Shown piece by piece: positions 26,250-35,538 of a stretch of 64,000 nt of DNA (its first letter is position 1; each line of letters begins with the position of its first letter). Position numbers and translations under genes: made by a program. This DNA comes from Neiella holothuriorum (lineage in GTDB: Bacteria > Pseudomonadota > Gammaproteobacteria > Enterobacterales > Neiellaceae), in the NCBI RefSeq assembly GCF_019457915.1, contig NZ_JAHZSS010000001.1, positions 124,001 through 188,000 of the forward strand. Direction: 5' to 3'. Below the pieces are notes generated by a model. The model was not told where the DNA came from, did no database searches, and saw nothing but the letters and a program-made list of their open reading frames with translations.

Positions 26250-27322
26250 CCCAACGTGCGCTGATCATGGCTGGTGGAACGGGGGGACATGTGTTCCCTG
26301 GGCTAGCCGTGGCAGAACAATTGCAGCAAAACGGCTGGCAGATTGATTGGCTCGGTACGGCCGAGCGAATGGAAGCGGATTTGGTGCCGCGTTACGGTTA
26401 CCCCATTCACTTTATTGATATTAAGGGTGTTCGCGGCAACGGCTTGGTTCGAAAGCTGGCGGCGCCATTCAAAATTTTAAAAGCAATTTGGCAAGCCAAA
26501 CGAATTTTGCAGTTATTAAAACCGCAGGTTGTGATTGGCATGGGTGGCTACGCAAGTGGCCCTGGCGCGCTGGCTGCCAAGTTGGCTGGTATTCCGATTG
26601 TTTTGCATGAGCAAAATGCCGTTGCGGGGATGACCAACCGCTACGTGGCGAAGTTTGCTGATCGGGTATTAATGGCGTTTACCGGCGCATTTGCCGAAGG
26701 TGATGTGGTTGGTAACCCAGTACGTGCAAATTTAGCCAGCACGACACTGCCAGAATTCGCCGATGAGCGGCCGCTGCGGATATTAGTCGTGGGTGGTAGT
26801 TTGGGCGCCAAAGTACTGAACGATAGCATGCCAGAAGCGCTGGCATTGTTGGCTTCTGGCCCTGCAATAGAGGTTTGGCACCAAGCAGGCAAAGGTAATG
26901 GCGAACAGGTTCGGGCTCGTTATCAGCTGCTTGGTATTGAACCGAATCACGCCGATGATTTTATTCACAATATTGATGAAGCGTATCAGTGGTGTGATTT
27001 GGTAGTATGTCGCGCTGGTGCGCTGACCGTATCGGAGTTAGCGGCCGTTGGTAGAGCATCCATTTTGGTGCCATTGCCCCATGCAGTGGATGATCATCAA
27101 ACCAAAAATGCCCAAGTTTTAGTACAAGCGGGCGCTGGTGTGTTAATGCCGCAGCCTGAATTGTCGGCTGCAACGCTAGCCGAACAGATTGAGAATTTAG
27201 CGAAGCAGCCACAACAATTGCTGGAAATGGCCAAGGCGGCGCGAAGCGTCGCTGTTGTCGATGCTGCTGAGCGCATGGCTGAGTTATGCCAACAAGTTGT
27301 TACGAATCGAGGAACGTTGTGA
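26246..27322 (+). CDS. murG: UDP-GlcNAc:lipid I N-acetylglucosaminyltransferase MurG
   Basis: Adds GlcNAc to lipid I, forming lipid II on the cytoplasmic face of the inner membrane. The 358-residue GT-B enzyme has the N-terminal glycine-rich loop [16 protein letters not shown] (about 8-23), [14 protein letters not shown] near 95-108 and the C-terminal [11 protein letters not shown] near 282-292. It overlaps ftsW upstream and murC downstream by 4 bases each. Confidence 0.97.
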   Translation: MTQRALIMAGGTGGHVFPGLAVAEQLQQNGWQIDWLGTAERMEADLVPRYGYPIHFIDIKGVRGNGLVRKLAAPFKILKAIWQAKRILQLLKPQVVIGMGGYASGPGALAAKLAGIPIVLHEQNAVAGMTNRYVAKFADRVLMAFTGAFAEGDVVGNPVRANLASTTLPEFADERPLRILVVGGSLGAKVLNDSMPEALALLASGPAIEVWHQAGKGNGEQVRARYQLLGIEPNHADDFIHNIDEAYQWCDLVVCRAGALTVSELAAVGRASILVPLPHAVDDHQTKNAQVLVQAGAGVLMPQPELSAATLAEQIENLAKQPQQLLEMAKAARSVAVVDAAERMAELCQQVVTNRGTL

Positions 27323-28788
27323 GTTTAGAGCAGAATACCGCCATTCGAATTCCGGAAATGCGCCGGGTTGAGCGAATCCATTTTGTTGGCATCGGTGGTG
27401 CTGGCATGGGCGGTATTGCCGAAGTATTAGCCGGTGAAGGCTACCAAGTGACGGGCAGTGATATTGCCGAAAATGCGATGGTGTCACGTCTGCGAGGATT
27501 AGGCGTCACGGTATTCATTGGCCACGCGGCAACCAATATCGATGGTGCAAGTGTGGTTGTGGTGTCTACTGCAATTGATGCGAGCAATCCAGAGATTGCC
27601 GCCGCTCAAGCCAACCGAGTACCAGTGGTGCGCCGCGCTGAAATGCTGGCCGAGCTGATGCGCTTTCGTCACGGTATTGCCATTGCGGGAACGCACGGTA
27701 AAACCACAACAACCAGTTTAACTGCCAGCATATTGGCCGAGGCCGGCTTAGATCCGACCTTCGTCATCGGTGGCTTGCTTAATAGTGCGGGCACCAATGC
27801 AAAATTAGGAAAAAGTCGCTATTTGGTAGCCGAAGCGGATGAAAGTGATGCGTCGTTTTTGCATTTGCAGCCCATGATTTCGGTGATCACCAATATCGAA
27901 GCGGATCACATGGATACCTACGGAGGCGACTTTGAGCAACTCAAGGCTACGTTCCGAGAGTTTATTCATAACTTGCCGTTTTATGGACTGGTGGTGATGT
28001 GCATCGACTGTCCAGTAGTGCGAGAACTTGCTGCTGAAGGTGGCCGCCAAGTGGTGACCTATGGCTTTTCTGAAGACGCCGATATTCGCGCTAGCGATTA
28101 TCAACAGCAAGGCGCGACGAGCCAGTTTGTCTTGCACCGAAATGAACTAGCACCGCTCAGCATCAATTTGAATATGGCTGGCCGCCACAACGTGCTTAAT
28201 GCACTTGCCGCCATTGCTGTTGCGCATGATGAACGCGTGGCTGATGAACATATTTTGGCGGCACTGACAAAATTTGAAGGCATTGGCCGCCGGCTTCAAC
28301 AATACGGCGAGTTCGATACCGGTGCAGGCAACGCGTTGTTGGTGGATGATTATGGTCACCACCCAACTGAAGTTGCCGCGACCTTGGCTGCCGTGCGTCA
28401 AGCTTGGCCAGAAAAGCGTTTAGTGTTGGTGTATCAACCCCACCGCTATACCCGTACGCGCGACTTATATGAAGACTTTGTTGATGTGTTGTCGCAGGCC
28501 GATGTGTTGTTACTGCTGGAAGTGTATTCCGCAGGGGAAGAGCCCATTAGTGGTGCCGATAGCCGCGCGCTGTGTCGGACCATTCGTCAACGTGGCAAAA
28601 TTGACCCCGTTTTTGTGAGTGGTCCAGACGAATTACCAGAAGTGTTGGCTGATGTGTTAACCGATGGCGATCTGGTGTTAACCCAAGGCGCGGGCAGCGT
28701 TGGTGCCTTAGCCAAGCGATTAGCCGACTTTAAATTAGATATTGAAACCATGAAAGCGTGCATCGGAGGAAGTGACCATGACGCTTAA
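27319..28788 (+). CDS. murC: UDP-MurNAc:L-alanine ligase
   Basis: First Mur ligase, adding L-alanine to UDP-MurNAc. The call starts at the GTG at 27319, which overlaps the murG stop (GTGA) behind GAGGAA, giving 489 residues; a longer frame to 27286 runs inside murG and lacks a ribosome site. Motifs: [17 protein letters not shown] near 20-36 and the P-loop [12 protein letters not shown] near 122-133. The end overlaps ddlB by about 11 bases. Confidence 0.96.
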   Translation: MSLEQNTAIRIPEMRRVERIHFVGIGGAGMGGIAEVLAGEGYQVTGSDIAENAMVSRLRGLGVTVFIGHAATNIDGASVVVVSTAIDASNPEIAAAQANRVPVVRRAEMLAELMRFRHGIAIAGTHGKTTTTSLTASILAEAGLDPTFVIGGLLNSAGTNAKLGKSRYLVAEADESDASFLHLQPMISVITNIEADHMDTYGGDFEQLKATFREFIHNLPFYGLVVMCIDCPVVRELAAEGGRQVVTYGFSEDADIRASDYQQQGATSQFVLHRNELAPLSINLNMAGRHNVLNALAAIAVAHDERVADEHILAALTKFEGIGRRLQQYGEFDTGAGNALLVDDYGHHPTEVAATLAAVRQAWPEKRLVLVYQPHRYTRTRDLYEDFVDVLSQADVLLLLEVYSAGEEPISGADSRALCRTIRQRGKIDPVFVSGPDELPEVLADVLTDGDLVLTQGAGSVGALAKRLADFKLDIETMKACIGGSDHDA

Positions 28789-29713
28789 TGTTGCCGCAGA
28801 GCAGTTTGGCAAAGTAGCGGTGTTACTCGGTGGTCGTTCTGCCGAGCGCCCGGTGTCCCTTAAATCTGGACAGGCGGTTTATAACGCGCTGATTTCGGAA
28901 GGGGTCGACGCCCACTTGTTTGATCCGGCCGAGCAACCCTTACAACAGTTGAAAGAGCAGGGGTTTGACCGCGCGTTTATCGCTTTGCATGGGCGCGGCG
29001 GTGAAGATGGTGTGATGCAAGGTGCTTTAGAGTGGCTTGGTATGCCGTATACCGGCAGCCGAGTGCTGGGCTCTGCACTAGCAATGGATAAGATCCGCAC
29101 CAAGCAAATTTGGCAGAGCATGAATTTGCCAACAGCGGGTTATCACATCATCAGCGAATCATTAGATGAAGCGGATGCTGCTGACATTTTATCCGCGCTG
29201 TCGGGTGCTGTGATTGTCAAACCAGCCTGCGAAGGCTCTAGCATCGGCATGGCAAAAGCGACTACCGCGGCACAATTGTCTGAAGCTGTCAGCGAAGCGT
29301 TGAAATTCGATCCCCAAGTACTGGTGGAACGCTGGATTGAAGGGGAAGAATTTACCATTGCGATCGTGGGCGACGAAGTATTGCCAGTGGTGCGGATGCA
29401 AACGCCTCATGAATTTTACGATTATGAGGCTAAGTATCAGTCGAAAACAACACAGTATTTTTGCCCGTGCGGTTTGTCTGAACAAGATGAAAAAGCGCTG
29501 CAAGTTTATGCCAAAGAGGCATTTAAAGCCGTTGGCGCAGAGGGTTGGGGACGCGTTGATGCAATGCGTGACGACCATGGCCAATGGCACCTGCTGGAAG
29601 TCAATACAGTACCGGGGATGACAGAAAAGAGTTTGGTACCTATGGCTGCGAAAGCCAAAGGCATTGGATTTTCCGAATTAGTGTTACGGATTTTGGCAGC
29701 AGCCAAAATCTAG
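28778..29713 (+). CDS. ddlB: D-alanine:D-alanine ligase
   Basis: Makes D-Ala-D-Ala for MurF. The roughly 311-residue ATP-grasp enzyme has [19 protein letters not shown] near the N-terminus, [20 protein letters not shown] near 70-89, [12 protein letters not shown] near 147-158 and [15 protein letters not shown] near 272-286. A GTG at 28772 is in frame, but the ATG at 28778 is 7 bases from GGAGGA and is preferred. It overlaps the murC end and precedes ftsQ by 13 bases. Confidence 0.96.
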   Translation: MTLNVAAEQFGKVAVLLGGRSAERPVSLKSGQAVYNALISEGVDAHLFDPAEQPLQQLKEQGFDRAFIALHGRGGEDGVMQGALEWLGMPYTGSRVLGSALAMDKIRTKQIWQSMNLPTAGYHIISESLDEADAADILSALSGAVIVKPACEGSSIGMAKATTAAQLSEAVSEALKFDPQVLVERWIEGEEFTIAIVGDEVLPVVRMQTPHEFYDYEAKYQSKTTQYFCPCGLSEQDEKALQVYAKEAFKAVGAEGWGRVDAMRDDHGQWHLLEVNTVPGMTEKSLVPMAAKAKGIGFSELVLRILAAAKI

Positions 29714-29726
29714 TGGGGCGATCAGG

Positions 29727-30494
29727 ATGACCGTTGGAGCGTCGAGTGCTCGCCGTCTTCCTGAATGGGAATTTTGGTTTGGTGTGGCGTTTTTTATCGT
29801 CACCTTAGTTGGCGGCTTGTATTTAGCATATGGTGCCGCCCATGTTTGGAGTGACCGAGCGGCACTGCCGGTGCAGCATTTGCGGATCCACGGCGATCGG
29901 CGTTTTGTCACCGACACCATGGTGACCGAGCAGTTGCTCAAACAAGGGCCTTTGCCGAGTTTGACTGGCCTTGATGTTGATTGGGTGCAACAACAAATAA
30001 CGGCCTTGCCTTGGGTTGCTCAAGCGGCAGTTAGAAAAGAGTGGCCCGATCAACTGAGTGTGCATGTCACTGAGTATCAACCGGTGGCACGTTGGACCAA
30101 TAGCCGCCTAGTGAGTGGCGACGGCAAATTGTTTGCCGTACCAGACACTGGCGTGGTGGCGGAATTGGCGCAAGTGAATGCGCCCGATGACATGGTGGCA
30201 GAAGCCATGTCGATGTTGGCTGCAGTGGTGGCTCGGACCGATAACCCGGACTTGCAGTTACGGCAGTTGCAAATTACGCCACGTGAAGCGTGGACGGTTA
30301 AGTTAACTAACGGCATCGAATTGCGGTTAGGGCGAGAACAAACATTAGCGCGTTTTGAACGATTTCTGGCGTTATACCCAGAGCTGTTGAAAGCGCAACG
30401 AGGTACGCCGCAATATATTGATTTGCGGTATGACACGGGTGCTGCAGTGAAGTGGCCGGATGAAACTGAATTGAACGAAGTGGACAAAGGTTAA
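29727..30494 (+). CDS. ftsQ: Cell division protein FtsQ
   Basis: Bitopic divisome protein that links early and late division proteins through FtsB/FtsL. The 255-residue protein has one membrane segment (about 15-37), a periplasmic POTRA domain (about 48-117, starting LPVQHLRIHGDRRFV) and the FtsQ beta domain to about 240, including PQYIDLRYDTGAAVKW. Position between ddlB and ftsA is diagnostic. Confidence 0.94.
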   Translation: MTVGASSARRLPEWEFWFGVAFFIVTLVGGLYLAYGAAHVWSDRAALPVQHLRIHGDRRFVTDTMVTEQLLKQGPLPSLTGLDVDWVQQQITALPWVAQAAVRKEWPDQLSVHVTEYQPVARWTNSRLVSGDGKLFAVPDTGVVAELAQVNAPDDMVAEAMSMLAAVVARTDNPDLQLRQLQITPREAWTVKLTNGIELRLGREQTLARFERFLALYPELLKAQRGTPQYIDLRYDTGAAVKWPDETELNEVDKG

Positions 30495-30503
30495 CAGAGC
30501 AAG

Positions 30504-31739
30504 ATGGCAAAGAGTAACGAGCGCAAACTCATCGTAGGGCTGGACATTGGAACGTCCAAAGTCAGTGCGTTAGTGGGTGAGATTTTAGCGAACGGCGAAC
30601 TCAGCATTGTTGGCGTTGGCAGTCATGCTTCTCGAGGCATGGACAAAGGCGGCGTCAATGATTTGGATTCCATCGTGCGCTGTGTGCAGCGCGCGGTGCA
30701 AGAAGCTGAGTTAATGGCGGATTGTCAGATTGCTTCGGTTTATTTGGGGATCAGCGGGCGCCACATTAAGTGTCAAAACGAAAACGGCATGGTGTCGATT
30801 AACGGTGAGGAAGTGACGCAAGAAGATGTTGATAACGTCATCCATACCGCCAAATCGATTCCTATTTCCGATGAGCGACGCTTATTGCACGTATTGCCGC
30901 AAGAGTTTTCCATCGACTGTCAGGAGGACATTAAAAGTCCAATTGGCATGAATGGGATGCGGATGGAAGCCAAGGTTCATTTGATCACCTGTGCCAATGA
31001 TATGGCGCGCAATATAGAAAAGGTGGTTGAACGGTGTGATTTACAGGTAGAATCGCTGATTTTCTCGGCCTTGGCGGCTAGCGATGCGGCACTTACCGAA
31101 GATGAGAAAGAATTAGGGGTTTGCGTCGTCGATATGGGCGGCGGCACCATTGACATGGTGGTCTATGCCAATGGCGCGATTCGTCATACCGCAGTGATCC
31201 CTGTGGCCGGTAATCAGGTCACGAGCGACATTGCCAAGATTTTCCGTACCCCGTTGAATCATGCGGAAGAAATAAAAGTGCAGTATGCCTGCGCGCAACG
31301 TCAATTGGTGAACATGCAAGACACCATTGAAGTTGCCAGTGTTGGTGGCCGTCAGGCGCGGACTATGTCGCGTCATACGTTGGCAGAGGTTGTTGAACCG
31401 CGCTATCACGAATTGTTTGAATTGATACACGAAGAATTAAAAGGATCGGGTCTGGCAGATCAGATTGCCGCTGGTGTTGTGCTCACCGGTGGAACCGCGA
31501 AAATAGAAGGCGCTATTGAGTTGGCGGAAGATATTTTCCAAATGCCAGTACGGCTGGGACAGCCGCAAGAAGTTAAGGGCTTGTACGACTATGTCAGTGA
31601 CCCAAGTTATGCCACCGCAGTTGGCCTGCTGCATTATGGCATGGATGATGTTTTGGGAAATACGCGAGAGCGCACTGGCACAGAAAAGGTTGCTTCTCTT
31701 TGGTCCACCATTCATGGTTGGTTCAAAGGCGAGTTTTAA
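30504..31739 (+). CDS. ftsA: Cell division protein FtsA
   Basis: Actin-like ATPase that tethers FtsZ to the membrane. The 411-residue protein has the phosphate-1 motif VGLDIGTSKVSALVGE near 12-27, phosphate-2 VVDMGGGTIDMVVY near 205-218 and adenosine motif VVLTGGTAKIEG near 326-337. The C-terminus, SLWSTIHGWFKGEF, is the amphipathic membrane-targeting helix. It starts 9 bases after the ftsQ stop. Confidence 0.97.
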   Translation: MAKSNERKLIVGLDIGTSKVSALVGEILANGELSIVGVGSHASRGMDKGGVNDLDSIVRCVQRAVQEAELMADCQIASVYLGISGRHIKCQNENGMVSINGEEVTQEDVDNVIHTAKSIPISDERRLLHVLPQEFSIDCQEDIKSPIGMNGMRMEAKVHLITCANDMARNIEKVVERCDLQVESLIFSALAASDAALTEDEKELGVCVVDMGGGTIDMVVYANGAIRHTAVIPVAGNQVTSDIAKIFRTPLNHAEEIKVQYACAQRQLVNMQDTIEVASVGGRQARTMSRHTLAEVVEPRYHELFELIHEELKGSGLADQIAAGVVLTGGTAKIEGAIELAEDIFQMPVRLGQPQEVKGLYDYVSDPSYATAVGLLHYGMDDVLGNTRERTGTEKVASLWSTIHGWFKGEF

Positions 31740-31775
31740 ATAGGGTGAGAATGTTACAACGACGGAGAACCTGTC

Positions 31776-32927
31776 ATGTTTGAAATTATGGAAAGCCATA
31801 CTGACGAGGCGGTCATTAAAGTTATCGGTGTTGGCGGCGGTGGCGGCAACGCTATTGAATATATGGTGCAAAACAGCATCGAAGGTGTTGAATTTTTAGC
31901 TGCGAATACTGATTCGCAAGCGTTGCGTAAGTCGAGTGCTGGCAACAAAATTCAGCTAGGTTCAAATATCACTAAAGGGTTAGGCGCTGGCGCCAATCCG
32001 GAAGTGGGGCGTCAATCGGCCATGGAAGATCGTGAAGCCATCCAACAAGCGTTGGAAGGAGCCGATATGATCTTTATTGCTGGCGGCATGGGCGGCGGTA
32101 CAGGTACTGGTGCTGCGCCAGTTGTAGCTGAAATTGCACGTGAACTGGGTATTCTGACTGTGGCGGTTGTGACTAAGCCATTCCCGTTCGAAGGCAATAA
32201 GCGCATGAACTTCGCAGGGCAAGGTATTGATGAGTTAGCCAAGCATGTTGACTCACTGATCACGATCCCGAATGAAAAGTTAATGAAAGTGTTAGGCCCA
32301 GGTACGTCTTTGTTAGACGCCTTTAAAGCCGCGAATAACGTGCTTTATGGTGCGGTGCAAGGTATTGCCGAGCTAATCACTCGCCCTGGCCTGATTAACG
32401 TCGACTTTGCTGACGTGAAAACGGTGATGTCTGAAATGGGCACGGCCATGATGGGCACAGGTGTTGCGAAAGGCGCTGACCGCGCTCAAGAAGCGGCCGA
32501 GTTGGCGATTGCTTCGCCACTGCTGGAAGATATTGATTTAGCGGGTGCACGCGGTATTTTGGTGAATATCACTGCCGGTTTAGATATCACGATTGAAGAG
32601 TTCGATACCGTCGGTAATTCAGTGAAAGCGTTTGCTTCTGATAACGCCACTGTAGTTGTCGGTGCCGTCATCGATCCGGAAATGACCGATGAATTGCGCG
32701 TGACTGTTGTTGCAACTGGCATTGGCGCGGAGCGTAAACCAGACATTACGTTGGTTGATTCGCCAGTGGAGCGACCAGACGTGACAACCGTGCAGCAAAC
32801 GATTAAAACGCCACAATCACCTCAGCAAGTTGCTGTTGGTAGTCAGCAGCCGCTACAGGTTGAATTACCTGAGAGTGATAACGACATCTTGGATATTCCG
32901 GCATTTTTGCGTAAGCAGGCGGATTAA
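31776..32927 (+). CDS. ftsZ: Cell division GTPase FtsZ
   Basis: Tubulin-like GTPase that forms the division ring. The 383-residue protein has the N-terminal [13 protein letters not shown] near 18-30, the tubulin signature [13 protein letters not shown] near 103-115, [11 protein letters not shown] near 207-217 and a C-terminal FtsA/ZipA/ZapD-binding tail [14 protein letters not shown] after a Gln/Pro-rich linker (about 335-365). GGAG precedes the ATG. A short GC hairpin followed by T6 at about 32934-32950 may end part of the transcript before lpxC. Confidence 0.98.
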   Translation: MFEIMESHTDEAVIKVIGVGGGGGNAIEYMVQNSIEGVEFLAANTDSQALRKSSAGNKIQLGSNITKGLGAGANPEVGRQSAMEDREAIQQALEGADMIFIAGGMGGGTGTGAAPVVAEIARELGILTVAVVTKPFPFEGNKRMNFAGQGIDELAKHVDSLITIPNEKLMKVLGPGTSLLDAFKAANNVLYGAVQGIAELITRPGLINVDFADVKTVMSEMGTAMMGTGVAKGADRAQEAAELAIASPLLEDIDLAGARGILVNITAGLDITIEEFDTVGNSVKAFASDNATVVVGAVIDPEMTDELRVTVVATGIGAERKPDITLVDSPVERPDVTTVQQTIKTPQSPQQVAVGSQQPLQVELPESDNDILDIPAFLRKQAD

Positions 32928-32960
32928 TACGGGGCGACTGGTCGTTTTTTGTTCACACTT

Positions 32961-32989
32961 TTGTACTTAAGTCGTAACTTTGGTATGAT
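32961..32989 (+). promoter_or_regulatory. Predicted lpxC promoter
   Basis: TTGTAC, a 17-base spacer and TATGAT lie between ftsZ and lpxC, giving a leader of about 45 bases. This would allow lipid A synthesis to be expressed apart from the division cluster. Confidence 0.65.
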
Positions 32990-33040
32990 GTGCGACCCGC
33001 GACACGTTTTGCAGATAATTTTGGAACATTGGCAAGCTAT

Positions 33041-33949
33041 ATGATGAGACAGCGCACGCTCAAACAAATGATTGAAGCGACAGGGATTGGTCTGCATTCT
33101 GGTAACAAAGTGCAACTGGTTTTGCGCCCGGCACCGGTAAATACAGGTATTGTATTTCGCCGCACCGATCTTGATCCGGTAGTTGATATTCCTGCTAAAG
33201 CAGAACTGGTTCGCGAAACGACTTTGTGTACTGCTCTGGTGACCGATGATGGCGTTCGCTTGTCAACGGTAGAGCACCTAATGGCCGCCTTGGCGGGCAT
33301 GGGCATCGACAATGTGTTTGTTGAAGTCGATGCAGCTGAGATTCCTATTATGGATGGCAGCTCATTACCGTTTGTCTACTTGCTACAACAAGCTGGCGTG
33401 GAAGAGCAACAAGCTGCTAAGCGTTTTATTCGCATTAAGCAACCGATTCGCATTGAAGATGGCGATAAGTGGGCCGAACTCTCACCCTATAACGGCTTTC
33501 GAATCGACTTTGCGATCGATTTCGCTCACCCTGCGATTGATTCTGATACCCAGCACAAGGTGTTAGATCTTTCTGCCTGCAGTTTTGTGCAAGAAATCTC
33601 ACGCGCCCGTACCTTCGGCTTTATGCGTGATATTGAATATTTGCAAGCGAATAACCTAGCCCTTGGCGGCAGCTTAGATAACGCCATTGTGTTGGATGAC
33701 TACAAAATCCTGAATGACGACGGTTTGCGATATCGCGATGAATTCGTCAAACACAAGATTTTGGATGCCATTGGTGATTTGTATATGGCCGGCCACAGCA
33801 TTGTTGGTGAAGTGAAAGCCTATAAATCGGGGCATGCACTGAATAACATGTTAGTGCGAGCCATGATGACGCAACCTGAAGCGTGGGAGCTAGTTAGCTT
33901 TGATGATCAGGAAGCTCCAATCAGTTACCAGGTGCCGAGCTTGGCATAA
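33041..33949 (+). CDS. lpxC: UDP-3-O-acyl-N-acetylglucosamine deacetylase
   Basis: Zinc enzyme for the committed step of lipid A synthesis. From ATG 33041 the protein has 302 residues and begins [20 protein letters not shown], matching the E. coli start. Zinc ligands are the His in [12 protein letters not shown] near 78 and the His and Asp of [12 protein letters not shown] near 237-241; the catalytic His in KSGHALNN near 265 is present. The frame extends upstream to 32990 but that region overlaps the promoter. A terminator follows. Confidence 0.97.
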   Translation: MMRQRTLKQMIEATGIGLHSGNKVQLVLRPAPVNTGIVFRRTDLDPVVDIPAKAELVRETTLCTALVTDDGVRLSTVEHLMAALAGMGIDNVFVEVDAAEIPIMDGSSLPFVYLLQQAGVEEQQAAKRFIRIKQPIRIEDGDKWAELSPYNGFRIDFAIDFAHPAIDSDTQHKVLDLSACSFVQEISRARTFGFMRDIEYLQANNLALGGSLDNAIVLDDYKILNDDGLRYRDEFVKHKILDAIGDLYMAGHSIVGEVKAYKSGHALNNMLVRAMMTQPEAWELVSFDDQEAPISYQVPSLA

Positions 33950-33967
33950 TGAATACTCGTTAAGATT

Positions 33968-34002
33968 AAACAAAACCAGCGCTTAAGCTGGTTTTGTTTT
34001 TT
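33968..34002. terminator. Shared terminator of lpxC and the DciA-like gene
   Basis: CAAAACCAGC, a GCTTAA loop and GCTGGTTTTG make a 10-bp stem with A and T runs on both sides. The stop codon of the convergent DciA-like gene (33983-33985) lies in the loop, so its last codons form half the stem. Confidence 0.88.
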
Positions 34003-34450
34003 CATGTGCGGCTAACTTAAGTAATTGAGATTTCAGTGGTTCGGGAGATGATTCCGCAAGGGCACGCAAATCGCTTGCTGATTGATGGGTCATGATCCGA
34101 TTCACTTTAAAGCCAGAATCTTTCGTTTGGCTCGGCAGGGTTCGGGGTTTTACGTGGGATTCGAGAGTTGTTAGCGCACGAAAGCCTTGCTGACGTAAAT
34201 TAGCAATGATGCGGACTTTGTTCATGTTGAACCGCCATTGCCAAACGGCCGAATCGACATGCGCAGTGAGCACGCCATTTTGATAGCGAACTAAATGGCA
34301 ATGAGGCGCTAAATCTACGTCTAGGGCGTTAGCAAACGCTTCTTGCAAAGTGGTTAACGATTGACTGTGCCGAGCAATATTGGCAAGTTCTGAACGACCA
34401 CCTTGAAACAATTTTGATAACGCCACTGGTTTGTGGCTTCTTTTTGACAT
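33983..34450 (-). CDS. DUF721 / DciA-like protein
   Basis: A 155-residue DUF721 family protein. DciA is the DnaB helicase loader/operator in most bacteria that lack DnaC, and DUF721 is its domain; the N-terminal part (about 8-95), with LSKLFQGGRSEL and GVLTAHVDSAVWQWRFNM, matches that fold. The C-terminal tail is polar and less ordered. It is divergent from the M23 peptidase gene (15-base gap) and convergent with lpxC. The role in helicase loading is inferred from the family. Confidence 0.8.
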   Translation of the reverse strand: MSKRSHKPVALSKLFQGGRSELANIARHSQSLTTLQEAFANALDVDLAPHCHLVRYQNGVLTAHVDSAVWQWRFNMNKVRIIANLRQQGFRALTTLESHVKPRTLPSQTKDSGFKVNRIMTHQSASDLRALAESSPEPLKSQLLKLAAHEKTKPA

Positions 34451-34465
34451 TTAAAGTAGCAAATT

Positions 34466-35404
34466 ATGAGTCGACCTTTAGTTAGTTTAACGTTTAATGC
34501 TGCAGGGAAGCCAGTTACTTGGACTTTCCCGCCGTTGGCGTTACTAGGGACGGCATTAGCGTTGATGGCGCTTCTTATCATGCCGTGGTGGCTCGCCCCG
34601 CACCTGATCAGCTCAACGCACTTCGAGCAACAAGTACAACAAGCGCAAACGGAAAACCTTCAGCAGCGCGATACGCTCATGACATTACGTTTACAGTTGC
34701 ATGGTCAATTGATTGAAATGGCCGAGCACATTGGCACGTTGCAAGCCAAGTCATCGCAGCTAGACCGACTGAGTGAAATGTTGGTACAGAAGTCTGAGAT
34801 CGATCAGCAAGAATTCGACATTGCGACAACGACCAGTCAGCAGTCAATGGAAGCTGCGGGTGGCCCATTCGCAGCAGCTCCGGCGACCAATACCGAAAGC
34901 TTGACAGAAATGCTGGTTGAGCTTGATGAATTGATAGAAAGCTACGATGACAAGCAACGTCAGTTAGAGTTGCTCGCGGTGTTAATGCAGCAACAAGACG
35001 CAGAAGACGCAAGCTGGCTATCTGGCCGCCCCATTGGGGAAGGCTGGTTGTCGTCAGGCTTTGGTGCGCGAATTGATCCTTTTACCGGCAAAAAAGCATC
35101 CCATTGGGGTGTTGATTTTGCTGGCCATGCGGGTAGCAATGTTCACACCACGGCTGCTGGCGTTGTAACTTGGGCGGGTCGCCGCTGGGGTTATGGCAAT
35201 TTGGTTGAGGTAAGTCATGGCGGTGGTTACACAACACGCTATGGTCACAACAGCGAAATTCATGTAGCCGTTGGTGACGTAGTTACCAAAGGCGATGTCA
35301 TCGCAGCGATGGGCAGTACAGGTCGCTCTACAGGCCCCCATGTGCACTACGAAGTGCTAAAAAATGGTAAGCAAGTGGATCCAAGCCCGTTTATTTTTCG
35401 ATAA
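34466..35404 (+). CDS. Membrane-anchored M23 family peptidase
   Basis: A 312-residue periplasmic peptidase or amidase activator. It has one N-terminal membrane segment (about 25-47), a coiled coil (about 50-180) and a C-terminal LytM/M23 domain (about 195-312). The domain carries the zinc-site pattern HWGVDF near 213-218 and HVHYE near 293-297, so unlike EnvC/NlpD it looks catalytically competent. The gene lies directly before secA, where enterics have secM; no SecM-like arrest peptide is seen. Confidence 0.88.
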   Translation: MSRPLVSLTFNAAGKPVTWTFPPLALLGTALALMALLIMPWWLAPHLISSTHFEQQVQQAQTENLQQRDTLMTLRLQLHGQLIEMAEHIGTLQAKSSQLDRLSEMLVQKSEIDQQEFDIATTTSQQSMEAAGGPFAAAPATNTESLTEMLVELDELIESYDDKQRQLELLAVLMQQQDAEDASWLSGRPIGEGWLSSGFGARIDPFTGKKASHWGVDFAGHAGSNVHTTAAGVVTWAGRRWGYGNLVEVSHGGGYTTRYGHNSEIHVAVGDVVTKGDVIAAMGSTGRSTGPHVHYEVLKNGKQVDPSPFIFR

Positions 35405-35462
35405 ATGACCCCATAAATAGTCTTTACCTAGTCGAATGATCCGTTCATTATGCGGGGTCATT
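35404..35462. repeat. Nested inverted repeats in the secA leader
   Basis: AATGACCCC (35404-35412) and GGGGTCATT (35454-35462) are perfect 9-base arms around a 41-base loop that itself holds AATGA and TCATT (35435-35449). They lie between the M23 peptidase stop and secA, 77 bases before the secA ATG. No T-tract follows, so an RNA or DNA control element is as likely as a terminator. Confidence 0.5.
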
Positions 35463-35538
35463 AGATTGATGGGTTCATCATGTTCGTTGGCAGTAGACCA
35501 AAAGCTAGCGTTCAACAATTAAAATTACTAGGCAAGCC

